The notes beneath the pieces are model-generated. The model was not told the DNA's origin, ran no database searches, and saw nothing but the letters and a program-made list of their open reading frames with translations. Both the position numbers and the translations under genes were made by a program. Below, piece after piece: positions 1 to 11,547 of a DNA stretch of 64,000 nt (the first letter of the stretch is position 1; each line of letters opens with the position of its first letter). The DNA is from Harmothoe impar (taxonomy: Eukaryota; Annelida; Polychaeta; Phyllodocida; Polynoidae). The stretch spans positions 65,777,303 through 65,841,302 of the forward strand of contig OX381710.1 in NCBI GenBank assembly GCA_947462335.1, given 5' to 3'.

Positions 1-788
1 GTGATATTATTTAATGTAAGATTCCAAGTGAAAAAGGTACTACTTTCTACAAAAAGTATGAGAAGTGGTATCTGTGAAGAGGGACTTGGTATGATAGAAC
101 AGGTCCTTCCCCTGGGGCAGTGAAGGTTGGCCGGGGTCCAGTGCCACAGGGCAGGGATAACCCATCATGGGGCCGCAGACATACTAAAGGTACAGGCCTC
201 CCTGTCTGTGTCCACCCAGGTGTTTGGGGGAACCACTCAACTGGTACAGTACAATGTGTGTACAGTAGGGTAGATTCACCTTAAGTCGGACACACCTACA
301 GATGGACACTTGAGTTTGGGCTTATCTAAAGATTCTAAGCTATTAATTTGTGAATAATGGTAAACTATAAGTGTGATTTTCTTTTTAATGAATTACAAAG
401 GCAAGTCTTAGCATACATGAGTAATTTAAAATATCAGTGTCCGTGTCAGGGTATGTGTTAGACTCATGGTGAATCTACCCTATGTGGTGTATGGGGTCTA
501 GTTTCCGTAGGGTTGTATTGGATGTGTGTTGTGTCTTTTTGGACATGTCCGGGTGGCCTTGATTCAGACGGTTATGATTTTCCTGGCCACCTCCCTTCGA
601 AGTTCAGAAACATCACTACACATGTACCATAATGCCCGCATGTCTACCCCGGCTCTGGTCAACAGTCCACACAACAGTGAAGGTAAACAGAGGTCATAAA
701 CGTCGAGCATTTCTTAAGCACCCCCCCCCCCCCGACTCCCGCCTTCCCCAGTCAAAGCTTTTTAATGTGATTCAAAGTTGAGGTGCAT

Positions 789-1165
789 GCATAGATGAAA
801 ATGACCAATCTAAGAAAATTGAAATGATCAAATGGAGACCACTGAATATAGTGTTTCTATAGGTAAGTACAGGACCTGAAACTCATGGAAAAACTTAAGA
901 ATATCATCCCTGAAAATGTCTAATGAATTATCAGTTTTTCTGGATTAAGGCATTTAGGCGCACTGATCCTAGAGAGGGGCCGGTGCAAGTTAGTATTTAT
1001 TAAATTTGATAATATGCAGGGATGAAAGTGACCTATCACAAAAGAACTTGAAATGTTCAAATTGAGGCCCCCGAATAAAGGACCTGTATAGCTAAGTACT
1101 GGTCTTCGTGACATAAGAAAAACTTGACATCAGGGAAAAACTTGAAGACTTTCATCCCTGAATAT
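789..1165. repeat. Dispersed repeat, two adjacent copies (unknown family)
   Basis: Two related segments (about 789-930 and 1020-1165) share GATGAAAGTGACC...AAATTGAGGCCCC...GAATAAAGG and end in AAAAACTTRARGA...CATCCCTGAA. Related copies occur at 3903-3990 and 10398-10470, and a weaker one near 14985. No terminal repeat or open frame was identified. Confidence 0.55.
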
Positions 1166-2039
1166 GCAGAGGTCAGTGAGGTCAGCGGCCACTGCTGGTT
1201 CTCCTCAGCCTTCACAAATAGCGTTTTATGTTTGTCGGAAACCAGCATCCTGACCTTGAGATGACCTCAAGAAGTAGGTCAGACAGGTTGGATCTGTGTA
1301 TGGGCTCTCCTAGATCCCAGGGTGCTAACCCCACCCCACCCCCCTCCGTCACACACCAACTCTCGACTATATTGGACCTACAGAGTGAATTGTGATGACT
1401 TTATAGTAGTACCAGTGGGCGTGTCTAGTTCACAGAAGTCGACCGATGTAAACTAAGTTAACTTAGGCAAAGGTGATGCCACAGTCTTTGCTTTTTTATC
1501 CTGACCCCTCATGGGAGGCGTCCACCAAATCACTACCTTACTATAATGCAGCACTCTGCCCATCGGGGCTGTTTCCCTCCCGAATGGTGTACATGAGGTG
1601 TGACGATTCTATACCTCACCCCACCCAGTGGGAGTGTCCAGGTCACACAGAGGTTTAACATCATAACTAATTTAGCTTAGGGAAAGGTGATGCCGAGTCC
1701 TTGACCCCTCATGGGCACCGTCCACCAATTCAGTCTCCTGCTATAATGCAGCAGTCTAGTAGTCTACCCACCAGGGTTGATCCAATCCCACATGGTCTGC
1801 ATGATGCATGATCGCAGCTCTGCAGTAGAGTACTCGTTAGGGATGCATTCTGATACATGCATCATGGCTACAAACGGCATAATATACTAAGGCAGTTGAT
1901 ACTCTAAGTTTACCCCAGACTAGACAGTAGGTGAGAGGTGTGTTTAGTTACTAGACAGGGGAGGCAGCCATCTGCACAGCGTGTCCCCTTTACTCACTCA
2001 CTGAGAGGGCACACCTCCAAACCCCGGAGAGGGGGGGGG

Positions 2040-2470
2040 GGGGGTAGTCACTCTTTGATGCTAGGTACCAACTGTGAAACTACAGCCCCCCCCCTATTTC
2101 GTCATTTGACAGCCCCTTGAAAAGGTGTATTATTTTTACAGCCCCCTATTTTCTAAGAAATCAGAAGACAGCCCACTGTTCAGAGGCCACTTCCATTTAA
2201 TGTGAGGTTATTTTAGAATTATATAGATTACTCAAGTCATCTATGAGATTTAAGGGTTCAGTATTTTTATTTCAATTGTGACAGCCCCTGATTTTGTACT
2301 TTCCAGTCATTTACAGGCCCTAATTTTTTACTTTTATATAATTAACAGCCCCCCTTTTTTCTTGCTCCGGCGCGCCAACAGCGACAGCTCTTCGGGGCCA
2401 TTACCGCAGTTGGTACCCATTCCTATACTGAGTACCCCCTCCGGGCTCCAAACCGGCACCACAACAGCTG
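2040..2470 (+). repeat. Dispersed repeat, second copy at 38320-38710
   Basis: Shares ordered blocks with 38320-38710: GGTACCAACTGTGAAACTAC, CAGCCCACTGT, GATTTTGTACTTTCCAGTCA, GGCCATTACCGCAGT and CCATTCCTATACTGAGTACC. Repeated ACAGCCCC motifs occur throughout. Origin unknown; the shared block order shows one repeat family. Confidence 0.6.
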
Positions 2471-2716
2471 CACAGGGAGGGGCCTATTGGTGCCTTTATA
2501 CTATCTTTCTCTACACGGGGAGATCGGTGGGGGTATTTTAGAGATGTAAGGACAGCTTTGTCTCCAGACTGTTTCCAATATCTTGCCAAGCGTAGCAGAT
2601 TGTATATGATTTCAAATTCAAGAAGTTTCTGGCTGGGAGGGTTCTTTTAAACATCAAATCACAGAAGATATGCCAAAGGCTTGCTTAGTGCTTCTATAGT
2701 ACACGACACTATATCA

Positions 2717-2865
2717 TTAACCCGTTAAGGGCCGTATAGTGGGTTAAGATGCAATACCCTTTTCAATCGTGATCCATGAATGCAATTCTGGCCAGGGGTA
2801 CATTCATGCATCATGACAATAAAAGGTATCATGCATCAAAGCACTATGCAGCCTTTAAGAAGATT
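2717..2865. mobile_element. TTAA-type palindromic MITE (GCATGAATGCAG family)
   Basis: A short, nearly intact example. The left arm TTAACCCGTTAAGGGCCGTA runs to CATGAATGCA and is mirrored by TTCATGCATCATGAC...CACTATGCAGCCTTTAA. About 20 relatives occur in the window and share ends CCCTTTAAGG...CCTTAAAGGG next to TTAA, suggesting a TTAA target as used by piggyBac or Kolobok transposases. Confidence 0.7.
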
Positions 2866-3246
2866 CTAACACACTCATTCACGTCAGAAAGGGGACCCCT
2901 CCTCGTCACAGGTGTCTATAGAACAGGTGAGAGAACACCCGGATTTCTTGGTAACTTTTTCATACATGTAATTGTGCGGCTGCCAACAGAGGAGTGAGAC
3001 ATGGCTCTGACAAGGCCCCTCCACCTGCCCGTGTGTGTAAGGTGACTAGTCCTGTTTGCTCTCACATATCAAGGTGGGTGTTCAGTACTAACACTGGTGT
3101 TACACGCATGGCTAGCTGTATGATAGTAGTCTAGTAGTATATGACATGAATGTATATCAGTAAAGCAGGCCATGTGCTATAAACAGTACAGTGCTAACAT
3201 GCTGCAATTTCTCCCCACAGGAGGAGCTAGGATTACCAATGAGGCC

Positions 3247-3532
3247 AAATTAAAAAAAAAGTTTTGTTTCAGGTAACATGGGAAGAAACTCTAGGGTCGG
3301 TAGGTCGGAATTTTTTTTAATTTTTTTTTTACTTTATTTTTTTTGACTTTCCCTCTAAAATTGACCAAAAAAAAGGGTAAAGATGGGGGAAAAAATTCCC
3401 AAAATTTTGTGAACCTAAAATTGACCCCAAAAAAGTATAAAAATTTCTTCAAAATTGCATAAAAAAAACGTAGGGTCGGCCCTATTTAGATAGGGTCGGT
3501 CGGGTGACCTGAAACAAACCTTTTTTTTTCTT
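3247..3532. repeat. Foldback/MITE-like repeat with A- and T-rich ends
   Basis: The left end reads AAAAAAGTTTTGTTTCAGGT and the right end is its near reverse complement, ACCTGAAACAAACCTTTTTT. The interior holds repeated AGGGTCGG motifs. Its size (about 285 bp) and inverted ends suggest a non-autonomous element; family unknown. Confidence 0.5.
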
Positions 3533-4697
3533 TTGGCCTGAGCATAACTATACAACACCAGATGATCAACGCAATACCAGTTCCTATGCTTCCCGACGAT
3601 ACCTATGGCTGGGCTTTCCCATGCTGTGATAGACTTACAGCATAACAAAGGCCTGTCCCTCTCACACCATGTCTATGTGGTGTCGGAGGTTAAAGAACCC
3701 TTGCTTCTGTAAATGTGTAGGAGCGAGATTTCTATCTTTTGGATTCGATTATCCTGGATACGATCATCCGAGGTAGGCCTTTGGCCTACCTTCTTACTTG
3801 TGAAAAACTGAAACTTGAGTAAGTCTCACCTGCATAGTCAGTGGGACGTTAAACTACACAAACAAACAAAGTTCCTAACATTTAGACAAAGACTCTTAGA
3901 ACAGGGATGAAAGTGTCCAGTCTCAGAAACACTTGAAATGTTTAAATTGAGGCCCCTGAATAAAGGTCCTCTATATGTAAATATAGGTTGTTCGACAAAA
4001 CATTGCCCGGTAGCACAACGGTCTGAGAACCACACTTTAGTGAGAACCAATTGAACCAAGAACGATGAACAATATCCACAAAGGGAGCTCTAACTTGGCC
4101 TAACTACCCCTTACATACAACCTGGACACAGGACACTTGGCGGGAATGTGTAAAGATACCTTTTACAACATAAATACCAGTGTTATTTACGACACAAACT
4201 CCCCTCCCACCTGCATTCACCACCCTGTGTTATTGCCTGAGAACCGACCAGGTACTGTCTCACTCACATACGTTTTAGTAAATAATGGAGGAACAACCAG
4301 TTTCTATACGTATAGGAATCTAGAGTTATACCAAGTGGGTCCGCCATTTTAAAAGTCGCTGGTTCAGGTTAAACCCACTGATAAGACATACCACTATGGA
4401 TACAGATAGGGGACAAATAGGGGACAGGCTGGTTACTGTCTTATCGGTGACAGTCGTCGTAACCAGCACACCTCCCTCCAGATCCCTATAGCCAGTTGTT
4501 AGAAACATGCGAAACAACATAAGTCAATATCGGTAGATCCACAGAATCCCCAGCGAACTCCCATAATCCATTTTAAGCTATGCCACTTCCGGGTATGTCA
4601 AAAGATCCCATTTCATTCAAAATAAGACTAAACATTGCTGATTATTGAACCAGGTGCAAATACACATTTAAGGAGTCATTGACTGGTGCTGCCTTAC

Positions 4698-4847
4698 CTA
4701 GTCCGGAAACGGCGGAGACTCTACCGGAAGCAGGTAGGCTGGTTATTGGCGAGGCGCCGTGTGAGAGAGAGGTTTCTGCCGGGTACTGTCCGGGGGCGGT
4801 GGGCGACGTTAGGCTGCCTAGTGTACCTGCACTGGAGCTTCTCGACA
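4698..4847 (-). CDS. SLAIN: SLAIN family protein, probable exon 3 (Ser/Pro-rich)
   Basis: Probable third coding exon, 150 nt. The acceptor is a pyrimidine-rich CTCCTTTACAG|TG with AG at 4849-4848, and the donor is ACTAG|GTAAGG at 4698/4697. The A carried from exon 2 plus TG gives a Met codon, and the reading frame then stays open to the donor. The product is low-complexity and Ser/Thr/Pro/Gly-rich (SRSSSAGTLGSLTSP and onward), like the disordered Ser-rich region that follows the conserved WCRQ..HPSP block in vertebrate SLAINs. I see no residue-level homology to a named motif, so the call rests on splice signals, matched phase, position and composition. Later exons with the C-terminal SLAIN motifs are not visible to the left and must lie beyond base 1. 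Confidence 0.72.
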
Positions 4848-4855
4848 CTGTAAAG

Positions 4856-5030
4856 GAGACAGGAAGACACTGTATTAACCACTGTATGGCAGAGGGGAAG
4901 ACACTGTATTAAACACTGTAGGGTAGAGGGGAAGAAACTGTATTTGACACTGTAGGGTAGAGGGGAAGACACTGTATTAGACACGGTAGGGTAGAGAGGA
5001 AGACACTCTACAAGACACTGTACGAAAACA
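4856..5030. repeat. Minisatellite, about 39-bp unit
   Basis: At least four imperfect copies of a unit containing GTAGGGTAGAGGGGAAGA followed by CACTGTATTA. It lies immediately upstream of the exon 3 acceptor on the minus strand, so it occupies the end of intron 2. Confidence 0.8.
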
Positions 5031-7547
5031 AGGTTCTCGTTTGAGCAATTATATATATTTCTCTACTCTCATGGCGTTTTCATTTACATGATTATTCCCT
5101 CACTGACACTGATTTGCTCCAATACTGCATCTGTATGTGCTTGCCATTTCTTTAGCTGAACTGATCACTGAATTAAACTATGTCATGGGCATTTTACCAG
5201 CAGCCTGTCGTGGGCATTTTATCAACAGCCATTGTTTTATTTCTTTAAACCGGTTTTATTTTATCTTGGTTTGAAGTACAAATGTAGTCAACTTAGCTGC
5301 TAAGCTACGAACTACCGGTAATCAGTGGAGGCGAAGCTGTCCTCACATGTGCTCTTATATATTAATGAATGAATATTAATGAAAAACATTTATAAGGACA
5401 GACATTGTACAATTACAGGTAAACAAGTTAAAAACCTCCTGTGAAACAGATGCCCTTTGTTACATGCCCACAACTGTAATCACCAATACCGCAAATCACC
5501 CCAAGGACAATCTGATTGCAACCGAGTCCATAAAAAGGGAAATGAGCTACTGGTAAGCAGTTATGCTGGAAGTTTCGCCGAAAGCAATTTGGGAATCCAT
5601 TTCCTATTCCTGCTCCCAATTTGAGACCCCTTCTCCTAATATCCTCTTGGAATCAACATCTATAACTAATTCAGGCCCCATGTTCATTTGTCGCCAAGAT
5701 CCAGTAAAGCAGCGCTGGGGAGTAACATGCCGGTACTGCATCGGTGCATCATACCGAACCTTCGGGAAGGTATCAATCCTGTAGGTTTGGTATGATGCGT
5801 GAATGCATAACTTGCCAGTTCCTCGATCCCCAGCGCTGCATTCATGATGAAAAATGCCATAGTGCAAAGAAAAAACCCGCTGCCCTTAAGGAGTGGAACA
5901 GGAGGTTGGTTGTACATGGGCAGGGATGGGGGTGGAGGGTGGGGGAGGCCACAATGAGTTTGGACCCTCAAGGGCCGGACAAATGGTTAAATAAACAAAT
6001 AGTTGATCTGCTTTCAATGACATCGAATTACCGATTCTGATGATCGCGTTCTGCTACTGCCTTAATGGAAACGAGGGGTATGGTTTGTATGGCAAGTCAT
6101 ATGCTGTGGTCTTTTTGAGTTTTAACATCAATTGCAATCTTAAATGGAGAGAATGCGATTGAAATGGAATGAGACAATGGATATAAGATGCACGTTAGAT
6201 ATTCCACATTCAGATAGTGATCATTATTGGATTTTCTGTTCAGTTGAGAATTTTAGCAGTGCTATCATTACAATCTTGGTATTAGATTCAGCTGGTGGGT
6301 AGACCTTCCAATACTACCGGCACTAAGCAGGACAATTTCCTACCTCGTCTGGCTTCGTAGGGTAGATCTCCATTGGCACCACAGTTAGGTTGGGCACATT
6401 AAAAAGGTACCAATGCACCTATCTCGGCTAGTGGTACTTGGGGCTACATCAATCAGTCACTATTAGTGTAATATGCCTTGAGCAGCAATACTTATTTTGT
6501 ACCATAATGGTAACCGTATTGAACATATTGACTCTCCATCAAATTCAAGGAATGACTGCATGGTTTGACTGCTCCTTTCCCACACTTCAGGTGTTATTGC
6601 CACCATACTGAGAAGCTGACCACATCACATTATACTCATGGCACCTTTACCGCCAGCCCACAAACTTTTACACCGCCATAAACAAAACTTGTAAACCCGT
6701 GAAATTTCCGGTCTGTGAAATTTTTCCTTCCGCTGGTTGCTTTCGTGTTGATTAGCTGTGCCTGTTGGCTGCCCGGTGAGGCAGACACAAGCGAACCTCC
6801 CCGGGGCACAATAGGTGATGATTTACGGCGCACCGCACGCTATACTTCTCCTGCCGACAGGTTTTACGCTGCTTTTATTTCTCTGCTTGGATATTTTGCC
6901 CTTGTTATCCACACAGTGACATTGTAGGGCTAACACTGGGGGATAACAAGGCCTTTGGCGGCTGGAGTTTTGGAAGGGTGGAGTTTGGTTTGGCAGAACC
7001 TATATGGGATACTAGCCCAAGGTCATGGTTAACCCATCAGAATGTAAATCGGAGAGTTTTTGTGACTTTTACAAACATTGAACAACCTTTTGTGCCCCAT
7101 TTCACCTTTTTGACAAAGACTCGTTTGTCATAATTATAAAACACCCCCATATCACTAGTCATAACGTCATACTTGACTATCCCATTTAAAAAGAGATATA
7201 CTATAGAACACGTAGAACTGTCCTGACGAGTTAGACCTAAAATACCATTCATTTCTAGGACTGCTAAAACCCATCTCAATGGATGAGGAAAAATTCATAT
7301 ATTCAGCTTTTGGCCTCAGAAAAATTGGAAATCCGACTAAAATGAAGCAAGATTTACAATTCTGCCTCTTTCCATCCCTCTACATCAAAGACCTACAGCA
7401 ACTCATTCAGGTGACACGCGGTCATCTTTCTACATCAAATTTGCATTGATCCCCAAAAATGGCGCCCGCTGCAGCTGATACCGCCCCAAGGGGCCTCCCC
7501 CTCACCGTCCCCTGTCAAGGGTTACAGCACAGAAAACCATGTTTGTC

Positions 7548-7782
7548 AACCTTTAAACCCTTTAAGGACCGCATAATGCAGCAGCAGTGTCTCGTCCCCG
7601 AAGCAGGCTTGGCACATTACTCGCCAGTGCTGCATTCAAGTATCATGCCGACCCTATGGCGTTGAGAGACTCCCGACGAGTCGGCATGACGCACCAATGC
7701 AACCCCAGCGAGTTACAGGGCTGCATTGGTGTATCATGACAACTAATGTTATCTTTTAGCGAACACATGTCCTTAAAGGGTG
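7548..7782. mobile_element. TTAA-type palindromic MITE, long form
   Basis: Same family as 2717-2865, with the extra central hairpin module CCGACCCT...GAGTCGGCATGA between two TGCAGC..CTGGCGAG-type hairpins. Ends AACCCTTTAAGG...CCTTAAAGGGT. Confidence 0.7.
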
Positions 7783-7930
7783 AGTTCAATGAATGTTAAT
7801 GGTGCCTGTTGTCAGCTTCATGTCTGGGACGGTACATTACCATGCAGCAGGCCTGTAGTACTGAGGGGGTGGAGGTTACCTGTGGCGGGGCAGGGGTGGG
7901 AGGTGGCACAGCACAGGGTCAATGTACCTA

Positions 7931-8165
7931 CCGTAAAACCTCATGTATAAACCTAACCCGGGTACTAGCCACACCTAGACTTTGCGAATATCCTGTGAAT
8001 AATAATAAGCCTCATTATGGCGACTTTAGTACTGTAGTATACATCTAAAAACTCGCTGCGACGCATAGAAGCCGCACCCTGACTTTATCCTGATCCTACA
8101 AGCCGCAACTGGCAATCTGACTGTCACTTGCGCACTAGCCGCAGCCTATGTGCGAGGTTTTACGG
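7931..8165. mobile_element. MITE with CCGTA ends, copy 1
   Basis: The left end TA|CCGTAAAACCTC and right end GAGGTTTTACGG|CA are inverted repeats next to TA/CA. The interior has ATAAGCCGCACCC-type motifs. The same order of motifs appears at 46050-46275, so the two are one family. The TA context suggests a Tc1/mariner-type target, but no transposase is present. Confidence 0.65.
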
Positions 8166-8429
8166 CACACAGAGGGCCGTGGTTATTAGTGTGAGACTGT
8201 CCATACATGATGGATGTACTACTGGTGGTCATGTATCTGTGGTGCAGGATGGTGAAGGTAGAAGATTGACAGAGTGATTTACATCACCAAAACCTCAGGG
8301 TGAGGGTGGGATTGTGATATTTAACAAAAATTAGAGGACAATTTTAGGGGGAAAAAAAAGAAGATCATGTCGACTTTGGTGGGGATCATTGAAATTTAAG
8401 TTTTAGAGATAGTTGTGAGTTGTACTTAC

Positions 8430-8584
8430 TGCTCTTGCCCCTGGCTACCTCGTCTAGTTTGAAGAGTAAGGACCGCTTGGCTGTGTCCACCTCTGGACTC
8501 GGGTGCTCGAACTCTTCCCGCAGCCATTTATACGGACTCATGACGGACTTAGCGGGTGTGGGCTGCTTCGGCGATTGGAACAAC
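8430..8584 (-). CDS. SLAIN: SLAIN family protein, exon 2
   Basis: Second coding exon, 155 nt, encoding about 51 residues. The acceptor reads TATGTTTCAG|G with AG at 8586-8585, and the donor is A|GTAAGT at 8430/8429. The translation contains MSPYKWLREEFEHPSPEVD followed by TAKRSLLFKLDE. This aligns with the vertebrate SLAIN2 segment SPLVWCRQVLDHPSPDVE followed by CAKKSLIHRLDQ, the best conserved stretch of the family after the N-terminal coiled coil. Phase is consistent on both sides: one base completes the exon 1 Trp codon, and one base (A) is carried into exon 3. It is separated from exon 1 by an intron of about 54.5 kb filled with mobile elements. The assignment is very secure from the sequence match plus splice phase. 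Confidence 0.92.
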
Positions 8585-9740
8585 CTGAAACATACAAAAC
8601 AGTAGGGTTGTTATAAAGATTGCGCGTGTGAGTGGCCCCACAGATGACTCAGGGTAAGCTGGAGCTGGAGCTGGAGCTTATCATGGACTTAGATATAGTA
8701 CTCCCTTAGAATCATTCATTGGTCAATTCTGGCATCAGAAATGAATTCCTTGTTAAAAAGTACCCTCAAGTCATGTGTCATACATGTATGTTATTCCATT
8801 TCAGGCCAGCAGGTGGGTGTGGGAGAGCAGGTGGGTGTGGGAGAGCAGGTGGATGTGGGTGTGCAGGTGGGTGTGGGTGACAGTTGCAGGCTGCGGGCGT
8901 GTACCGCCTTTTGTCCCTATCAAAAAGTGAGTCGATCGGACGATAAACGGCGGAGATACGGGTGGTACAAATTCGTCTGCACACGTTGACGTCTTGCGCA
9001 GTACAAGAAGTACCAGTGGCTGCAGCATCCGTACCCTTGCAGCAGCGCGGGAAACGACCAGACACCGTTCATGGGGCGCCACTCTTTGATGTGTGGCATG
9101 CGCTAGCCTCACTTCCACAACTCCTGGTTCATTTAGATTAAACTTAAAAAATATTTGTTCGTCGTGTAGGCCATGGGGTTACAGACAGCGAGGGCCCTGT
9201 GTGTCATGTGGATCTAAGTGAAAGGTCATGTCATGTAGTGCCATTTTGTTCCTGTGAGCCTGTGCTGTGCCATGTGCATTTTCATGTCTACCCTATGTCA
9301 TGTCTTTTTTTTTTCCTGTTGTGACTGAGCTGCCTCAAGTGTATCTGTATTGCAAGATTCGTGCCCTACAATGAGAACAGTGGGATTTACCATTACATGC
9401 CAGCTGATCCAGCGTAGCATTTCTTTGTCTTGTATTCTTTCATTTAAATGTAATTTAAGTTTTTGTTGTGTGTATGAGGGTATTTTGAGCGTACAAGATG
9501 GCATTTCTGCATGTGAGGAGAGAAATATAGCACATTTTGGCAGAAGTTGTCATTTCTATCTTTGCTTTAATATTGGAGCCTATGTACCTTTCATTTAGAG
9601 GGTAGCAATTTAACAGTAGTTAAGAGTTTAAGGAAAAGAGAGAAATCAATACGTAAAGATCGCAGGTGATTTACAGCAAGACGGAAAGACATTTTAAATT
9701 TTTTTCCGAAGGAAACATGTGTCCCCCGATCTTGCCCATC
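8585..9740. other. Intron stretch with a short G-rich minisatellite
   Basis: The only structure seen is the tandem GGTGGGTGTGGGAGAGCA array at about 8806-8880, plus a GGAGCT triplication near 8658. Nothing else recognised. Confidence 0.5.
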
Positions 9741-9745
9741 TGTAT

Positions 9746-10068
9746 CAGGCCCGTAACTAGCCCTCTTCGCGGGGTGGTTCGTTTTTGGATATGGTGGGAT
9801 TTGACATGATTATTTCAATGGTGCGACTGGATATGTCTTATATGATGGTGGAACTTTGTATGATAGGAAGCAAAGTTTCATGTATATAATCTATCTTTCA
9901 TGTTTCTCTCTCTAGAATGCTTAATAATTGTCCGATTGACAAGCCGTAAAAAATGGCATGTAGCCAATTATGTCCTCTCTAGAGTCAGCTAGGGTGGAAC
10001 AATATTCCTCGTTGAGGGAGGTGGGGTGGTTCGTTCGAAACGACGAACCCCCCCTAGTTACGGGCCTG
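9746..10068 (+). mobile_element. 323-bp MITE, forward copy
   Basis: Terminal inverted repeats CAGGCCCGTAACTAG / CTAGTTACGGGCCTG. It is flanked by a perfect 5-bp target duplication TGTAT (9741-9745 and 10069-10073). It has the same length as, and is a nearly exact reverse complement of, the copy at 11220-11542, which points to recent activity. No coding capacity. A 5-bp duplication is known for few superfamilies (for example Transib), but the ends do not match Transib closely, so the superfamily is left open. Confidence 0.9.
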
Positions 10069-10073
10069 TGTAT

Positions 10074-11214
10074 TCTTTGTCATGTCAGCTCTATCTGTAA
10101 TACTGGCTGAATAACAAAGATTCTCCCATGTAACAAAAACGTCTTAATCCATGGCTGGGTCGTTTAGTATTACTCAGTTACCCTGAGTCAAATACAGATG
10201 GTAATATTCTCTAGAAATCATAAAACATTTATACTATATCTGGGGTGACCAACATGTAAAATGCCCATGCTTTATGCGCTACTATTAATAGATTGGCTGC
10301 AAATCCAAGAATTCCAGATTCCAGATTCTTCCATTATATTTATATGACATTCCTTCCTATTTAATCTGAGAATGCAGCCCCGAATCGCATGTAATTCAGG
10401 GATGAAAGTGACAAATTACAAAACCCCTTGAATTGTTCAGATGAAGGTCATGAATAGAATTATAAGTCAGTCTTGACTTGAGGCGTTATAGCCATCCTTC
10501 TAACGCTGAATAGCTTAAAAGCAGGACATTAGGATGTACCTTGCCCCTATGTGAACTCTGTGGTCTGGGCACAGAGTTAGATCAGGGTAACAGCACCACT
10601 TCTACATGATGTAGGTCACGTGGAAGCAAATGGCGCCATCTACCGAGTCATATGGTATTCTGGTCTGCATTGAAGGGTGTTCTGGCTGCTGATTGGGTTA
10701 TATTTCAGATGAAACAAAAATGGCTAAAATTGTGAAAAAATTCGCAGGTGTTCCCAAATACCCTTTGTATAGAATAGCACACGTAGTTTTATGCTATGTA
10801 AAGGGTTGGGGAATTTCTGAGGCATGCAAAAACTGATGTGGCCAGAGGTCGATTTTAGGCCCAAAACAGGGCAAAATGGGACTACCTGTGGATAAAAGTG
10901 ACTTTTTGAGATTTTCATGGTCAACCCGTTTATTGAGGCTGAAACATTGTGTGTGAGGGATTGTTTAATCAGACTAGGGCTAAGACTATGGTCAACAAAT
11001 TTTGTGTGTGGCTAATTTTGTGCATTATGCTATATAGAAACATAGAGGAATAATAATTGCTTCCTCGTGACCTGTACCCCCTGCCTCCAGGACGGCTAGA
11101 ACCACCAGAGGGCGTGGCAGTTCCAAGGACACCCAACCTGTTACCTCAGAGTCTCATATATTGAACAGGATGGGTGCTTTACTGGCCCCAGGAGAGAGGC
11201 ACGGGGGAGATGTA
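10074..11214. other. Intron stretch between the two inverted MITEs
   Basis: Contains a copy of the GATGAAAGTGAC repeat at about 10398-10470. Nothing else recognised. Confidence 0.5.
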
Positions 11215-11219
11215 GGGAT

Positions 11220-11542
11220 CAGGCCCGTAACTAGGGGGGGTTCGTCGTTTCGAACGAACCACCCCACCTCCCTCAACGAGGAATATTGTTCCACCCTAGC
11301 TGACTCTAGAGAGGACATAATTGGCTACATGCCATTTTTTACGGCTTGTCAATCGGACAATTATTAAGCATTCTAGAGAGAGAAACATGAAAGATAGATT
11401 ATATACATGAAACTTTGCTTCCTATCATACAAAGTTCCACCATCATATAAGACATATCCAGTCGCACCATTGAAATAATCATGTCAAATCCCACCATATC
11501 CAAAAACGAACCACCCCGCGAAGAGGGCTAGTTACGGGCCTG
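11220..11542 (-). mobile_element. 323-bp MITE, inverted copy
   Basis: Reverse complement of the 9746-10068 element, also 323 bp, with its own 5-bp target duplication GGGAT at 11215-11219 and 11543-11547. The separate duplications show two independent insertions rather than one segmental inversion. Confidence 0.9.
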
Positions 11543-11547
11543 GGGAT

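Larger units (their letters stand above)
1..4697 (-). other. SLAIN intron 3 (partial), repeats only
   Basis: From the exon 3 donor leftwards to the window edge. It contains poly-C at 721-733, copies of a dispersed repeat (about 790-930, 1020-1165 and 3903-3990), a poly-G tract near 2031-2043, the PyC-rich repeat at about 2040-2470, a TTAA-type palindromic MITE at 2717-2865 and an A/T-tailed foldback at about 3247-3532. No further SLAIN exon could be recognised by motif. Confidence 0.6.
4848..8429 (-). other. SLAIN intron 2, about 3.6 kb
   Basis: Intron between exons 3 and 2. It holds a minisatellite of about 39-bp units at 4856-5030 directly upstream of exon 3, a partial palindromic repeat at 5735-5850, a TTAA-type palindromic copy at about 7548-7782 and a CCGTA-ended MITE at 7931-8165. 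The remainder (about 5040-5730 and 5860-7540) shows nothing I recognise. Confidence 0.6.

Noticed and set aside
3995..4060. Possible tRNA-derived sequence GCCCGGTAGCACAACGG
   Set aside because: No B-box or acceptor stem found.
6715..6927. 70-codon plus-strand frame with a hydrophobic, signal-peptide-like start
   Set aside because: It begins at GTG, not ATG, has no homology I recognise and no flanking splice or promoter evidence.
8800..8885. Regular GTGGGTGTGGG repeat considered as CRISPR-like
   Set aside because: Short contiguous minisatellite with no unique spacers, in an animal intron.
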